Shown here: positions 59,363 to 64,000 of the stretch, in pieces | Layout: each line of letters opens with the position of its first letter | Position numbering within the stretch: position 1 is the first letter of the stretch | DNA from: Variovorax sp. WS11 | GTDB taxonomy: Bacteria; Pseudomonadota; Gammaproteobacteria; Burkholderiales; Burkholderiaceae_C | Reading direction: 5' to 3' | NCBI RefSeq assembly: GCF_010499245.1 | Contig: NZ_JAAGOW010000003.1 | Coordinates: 124,001 to 188,000 of the forward strand | DNA: 64,000 nucleotides | Program-made: the position numbers and the translations under genes | Notes under the pieces: generated by a model | Database searches by the model: none | Seen by the model: the letters and a program-made list of their open reading frames with translations, nothing else | What the model was told of the DNA's origin: nothing

Positions 59363-60760
59363 ATGGCGATATCCACCCAGACCCGAATCGAACGCGACAC
59401 CTTCGGCCCCATCGAGGTGCCGGCCGGCAAGCTGTGGGGGGCGCAGACGCAGCGCTCGCTGCAGAACTTCGACATCTCCGGCGAGCAGCAGCCGCGCGAG
59501 ATCATCAAGGCCCTGGCGCAGGTCAAGCGCGCGTCAGCAGTGGTGAACCATGCGCTGGGCCTGCAGGACGAGAAGAAGACGCAGGCCATCGTCGCCGCGG
59601 CCGACGAGGTGATCGCGGGCAAGCACGGCGACGAGTTCCCGCTGGTCGTCTGGCAGACAGGCTCCGGCACGCAGACCAACATGAACGTGAACGAGGTGCT
59701 GGCGAACCGCGCCAGCGAACTGCTGGGCGGCGAGCGCGGGGAAGGGCGTCTCGTGCATCCCAACGACGACGTGAACCGCAGCCAGTCCTCGAACGACGTG
59801 TTCCCGACTGCGATGCATGTGGCGGCGGTCGAGGCGCTCACCCACCGGCTGCTGCCGGCCATCGCGCAGTTGCGCGGGACGCTGGACAAGAAGTCGAAGG
59901 AGTTCGCCGACATCGTCAAGATCGGCCGCACCCACTTGCAAGACGCAACCCCGCTCACGCTGGGCCAGGAGTTCTCGGGCTACGTGGCCCAGCTGGCGCA
60001 TGGCGAGGCGCACGTGCGCGCCGCGCTACCCCATCTGTGCGAGCTGGCGCTGGGCGGCACCGCGGTCGGCACCGGGCTGAATGCGCCCAAGGGCTATGCC
60101 GAGCAGGTGGCGGCTGAGCTCGCGAAGCTCACCGGCCTGCCTTTCGTTACTGCGCCCAGCAAGTTCGAGGCGATGGCCTCGGTCGATGCGCTGGTGCATG
60201 CGCACGGGTCGCTCAAGACGCTGGCCGCGAGCATGACCAAGATCGCCAACGACGTGCGCTGGCTCGCCAGCGGGCCGCGCAGCGGCATCGGCGAGCTGAG
60301 CATCCCGGAGAACGAGCCGGGCTCGTCGATCATGCCCGGCAAGGTCAACCCGACGCAGAGCGAGGCGGTCACCATGTTGGCCGCGCAGGTGTTCGGCAAC
60401 GACGTCGCGATCAACATCGGCGGGGCCTCGGGCAACTTCGAGCTCAACGTGTTCCGTCCGATGGTGGCCCACAACTTCCTGCAGAGCGTGCGCCTGCTGG
60501 CCGACGGCATGCGCAGCTTCAACGACCACTGCGCGGTCGGTATCGAACCCAACCGCGAGCGCATCACCGAGCTGGTGCAGCGTTCGCTGATGCTGGTGAC
60601 GGCGCTCAACACCCACATCGGCTACGACAAGGCAGCCTTCATCGCGAAGAAGGCGCACAAGGAAGGCAGCAGCCTGCGCGAGGCGGCGATCGCCTCGGGC
60701 CACCTCACGGCCGAGCAGTTCGACCAGTGGGTGGTGCCGGAGAAGATGACCGGCCGTTGA
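59363..60760 (+). CDS. fumC: class II fumarate hydratase
   Basis: The 465-residue iron-free homotetrameric fumarase has the family signature G-S-S-I-M-P-G-K-V-N-P near 315-325 and S-S-N-D-V-F-P-T near 138. The class II enzyme is stable to oxygen and superoxide, unlike class I. The start MAISTQT has a GGAG ahead. The two fumarase genes are divergent, separated by 123 bases, so their promoters are close. Confidence 0.96.
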   Translation: MAISTQTRIERDTFGPIEVPAGKLWGAQTQRSLQNFDISGEQQPREIIKALAQVKRASAVVNHALGLQDEKKTQAIVAAADEVIAGKHGDEFPLVVWQTGSGTQTNMNVNEVLANRASELLGGERGEGRLVHPNDDVNRSQSSNDVFPTAMHVAAVEALTHRLLPAIAQLRGTLDKKSKEFADIVKIGRTHLQDATPLTLGQEFSGYVAQLAHGEAHVRAALPHLCELALGGTAVGTGLNAPKGYAEQVAAELAKLTGLPFVTAPSKFEAMASVDALVHAHGSLKTLAASMTKIANDVRWLASGPRSGIGELSIPENEPGSSIMPGKVNPTQSEAVTMLAAQVFGNDVAINIGGASGNFELNVFRPMVAHNFLQSVRLLADGMRSFNDHCAVGIEPNRERITELVQRSLMLVTALNTHIGYDKAAFIAKKAHKEGSSLREAAIASGHLTAEQFDQWVVPEKMTGR

Positions 60761-60763
60761 GGA

Positions 60764-61381
60764 TCAGTGACCGGCGGAGGGCGGCGGTGCCATCAGCCGG
60801 TCGGTGAACGCGATCGCCATCGCCGACAGCAGGAAGGCGATATGGATCACCGTCTGCGCGATCAGCACGCGGTCGGTGTAGTTGTCGGCGTTGATGAAGG
60901 TCTTGAGCAGGTGGATCGAGCTGATGCCGATGATGGCGGTCGCCAGCTTGACCTTCAGCACGGACGCGTTCACATGGCTCAGCCATTCGGGTTGGTCGCG
61001 ATGGCCCTCGAGGTTCATGCGGCTCACGAAGGTCTCGTAGCCGCCGACGATCACCATGATCAGCAGGTTGGAGATCATCACCACATCGATCAGCGCCAGC
61101 ACCACCAGCATGATCACCGTCTCGTTGAGCGTGTTGATCGGCGCGGTGGTCTTGTAGCCGATGCTGGTGATCAGCGACTTCAGCGCTTCCTCGCTGCCGA
61201 AGGCCGCTTCCACGAGATGGAGCAGCTCGACCAGGAAGTGCACCACGTACACGCCCTGCGCGACGATGAGGCCCAGGTACAGCGGCAACTGCAGCCAGCG
61301 GCTGGCGAAGATCAGGTTGGGCAGGGCGCAGCGGCGAGGATTGCCGGCGTGTTTCTGAAGGATGGGGTCGAGATTGGACAT
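60764..61381 (-). CDS. YqhA/UPF0114 family membrane protein
   Basis: A 205-residue membrane protein with four hydrophobic segments (about 30-55, 85-112, 145-165 and 175-195). It matches the UPF0114/TIGR00645 family in F-A-S-R-W-L-Q-L-P-L-Y-L-G-L and V-G-G-Y-E-T-F-V-S. Function unknown. It is convergent with fumC, their stops being three bases apart. Confidence 0.9.
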   Translation of the reverse strand: MSNLDPILQKHAGNPRRCALPNLIFASRWLQLPLYLGLIVAQGVYVVHFLVELLHLVEAAFGSEEALKSLITSIGYKTTAPINTLNETVIMLVVLALIDVVMISNLLIMVIVGGYETFVSRMNLEGHRDQPEWLSHVNASVLKVKLATAIIGISSIHLLKTFINADNYTDRVLIAQTVIHIAFLLSAMAIAFTDRLMAPPPSAGH

Positions 61382-61568
61382 CGGTGGGCAGGCCGGTGGG
61401 GTGGGGGGCGGGGAACGCGATTCTAGAGTGCCCCGCGGCGCCGATCGGAGTGCCCCTAGGGCGCCGATGTGTCACGATGCAGTCGCTAACATGCAGCGTC
61501 AGTCATCCGTAAGTGCGGGCGCTGACATTAGCGCCCGTCAGTTTCCAGCTATCTACCGGAGGCAAAGA

Positions 61569-63557
<1,989 letters not shown>

Positions 63558-63650
63558 TCCGGCCACGCCCGGCACCCGCGCCTCCGTCCGACAGGGGCGG
63601 GGAGCCGGATGCGTTACAAACAACCCATCGAATGTCGAGGAGAGACTTCC

Positions 63651-64000
63651 ATGGGATTGAGAACAGGCGTGCTGCTGGTAGTCGTGCTGCTGATCGCAGC
63701 GCTTGCGGCCCTGAACTGGGGCGTGCTCGCCACGCCCACCGTGATGTCGCTCGGCTTCATGCAGGTGACGGCGCCGCTTGGCCTGATCATGCTGGGCCTC
63801 ACGGCGCTGTTGGGCATCTTCTTCGTGGCCTACGTGGTCTACCTGCAAACCACGGTGCTGCTGGAGACGCGACGCCACACGAAGGAGATGCAGGCCCAGC
63901 GCGACCTGGCCGATCGCGCCGAGGCCTCGCGCTTCACCGAGCTGCGCAATTTCCTGGAAACGCAGGAGAACACCCACATGGCGCGCAACGCCGAGCGGCA
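63651..64000 (+). CDS. LapA-like membrane protein (3' end outside window)
   Basis: A partial protein (116 codons visible) with two membrane helices (about 6-26 and 43-66) and a cytoplasmic coiled-coil-like tail with E, R and Q (L-L-E-T-R-R-H-T-K-E-M-Q-A-Q). The topology and the Trp/Pro-containing loop between the helices match LapA/DUF1049-type proteins seen in Burkholderiales. Function unknown. GAGGAGAG precedes the ATG. The gene runs off the window end. Confidence 0.8.
   Translation, partial: MGLRTGVLLVVVLLIAALAALNWGVLATPTVMSLGFMQVTAPLGLIMLGLTALLGIFFVAYVVYLQTTVLLETRRHTKEMQAQRDLADRAEASRFTELRNFLETQENTHMARNAER

Overview
The window is high-GC, densely coding DNA typical of a Betaproteobacterium of the order Burkholderiales. 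Tripartite tricarboxylate (Tct/Bug) genes, the tig-clpP-clpX-lon order, the hpnCDE hopanoid genes and many membrane and regulator genes suggest the Comamonadaceae (Variovorax-like). This is inferred from gene content; the window has no rRNA to confirm it. Apart from one insertion sequence and a decayed toxin-antitoxin pair it looks like ordinary chromosome.

Layout. 1-2.3 kb: the end of an IclR regulator, a small membrane protein, a PPK2 polyphosphate kinase and an Hsp15-like S4 protein. 2.3-7.6 kb: a full citrate-type tripartite transport locus, with a histidine kinase/response regulator pair (tctE/tctD-like) divergent from tctC-tctB-tctA. 7.6-11.2 kb: a small periplasmic protein, a Crp/Fnr regulator, a TRIC/YicG-type membrane protein, an alpha/beta-hydrolase fused to a LuxR DNA-binding domain, and a 79-residue orphan. 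11.28-12.82 kb: an intact IS1182-family element with 18-bp inverted ends bounded by CTAG. 12.9-15.3 kb: erythromycin-esterase-like protein, a glutathione transferase and a small periplasmic protein. 15.4-21.2 kb: a three-gene RND efflux operon. 21.4-29.9 kb: a PAS-containing sigma-54 activator, a broken VapBC-like pair, then a branched-chain-amino-acid-type ABC operon (five liv genes plus a hydrolase) with a near-consensus sigma-54 promoter. 29.9-31.7 kb: hemH and a HAD phosphatase.

31.7-38.0 kb is the most interesting region. A sigma-54 promoter drives an operon for a very Gly-rich secreted protein, a 115-residue N/Q-rich secreted protein, a periplasmic C39-like cysteine peptidase and a second N/Q-rich secreted protein. 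Divergently lie a FapF-like outer-membrane protein (coiled coil plus barrel) and a VpsR-like sigma-54 activator. The parts list resembles the Pseudomonas Fap functional-amyloid system (subunits, FapD peptidase, FapF pore), but the main subunit is quite different. An 11-bp hairpin between the major subunit gene and the rest could set stoichiometry.

37.9-42.9 kb: hpnE-hpnD-hpnC (squalene formation for hopanoids) and a Kup potassium transporter. 43.0-47.4 kb: a second RND efflux pair behind a promoter overlapped by a TetR-type operator. 47.5-54.1 kb: tRNA-Leu(UAG), the protein quality-control block tig, clpP, clpX, lon, then tRNA-Gly(GCC), tRNA-Cys(GCA) and tRNA-Leu(UAA). 54.1-64.0 kb: a conserved acidic protein, an UMF1-type MFS transporter, an operon of class I fumarase, glutamate racemase and a secreted protein, a divergent class II fumarase, a YqhA-like membrane protein, acetyl-CoA synthetase and the start of a LapA-like membrane protein.
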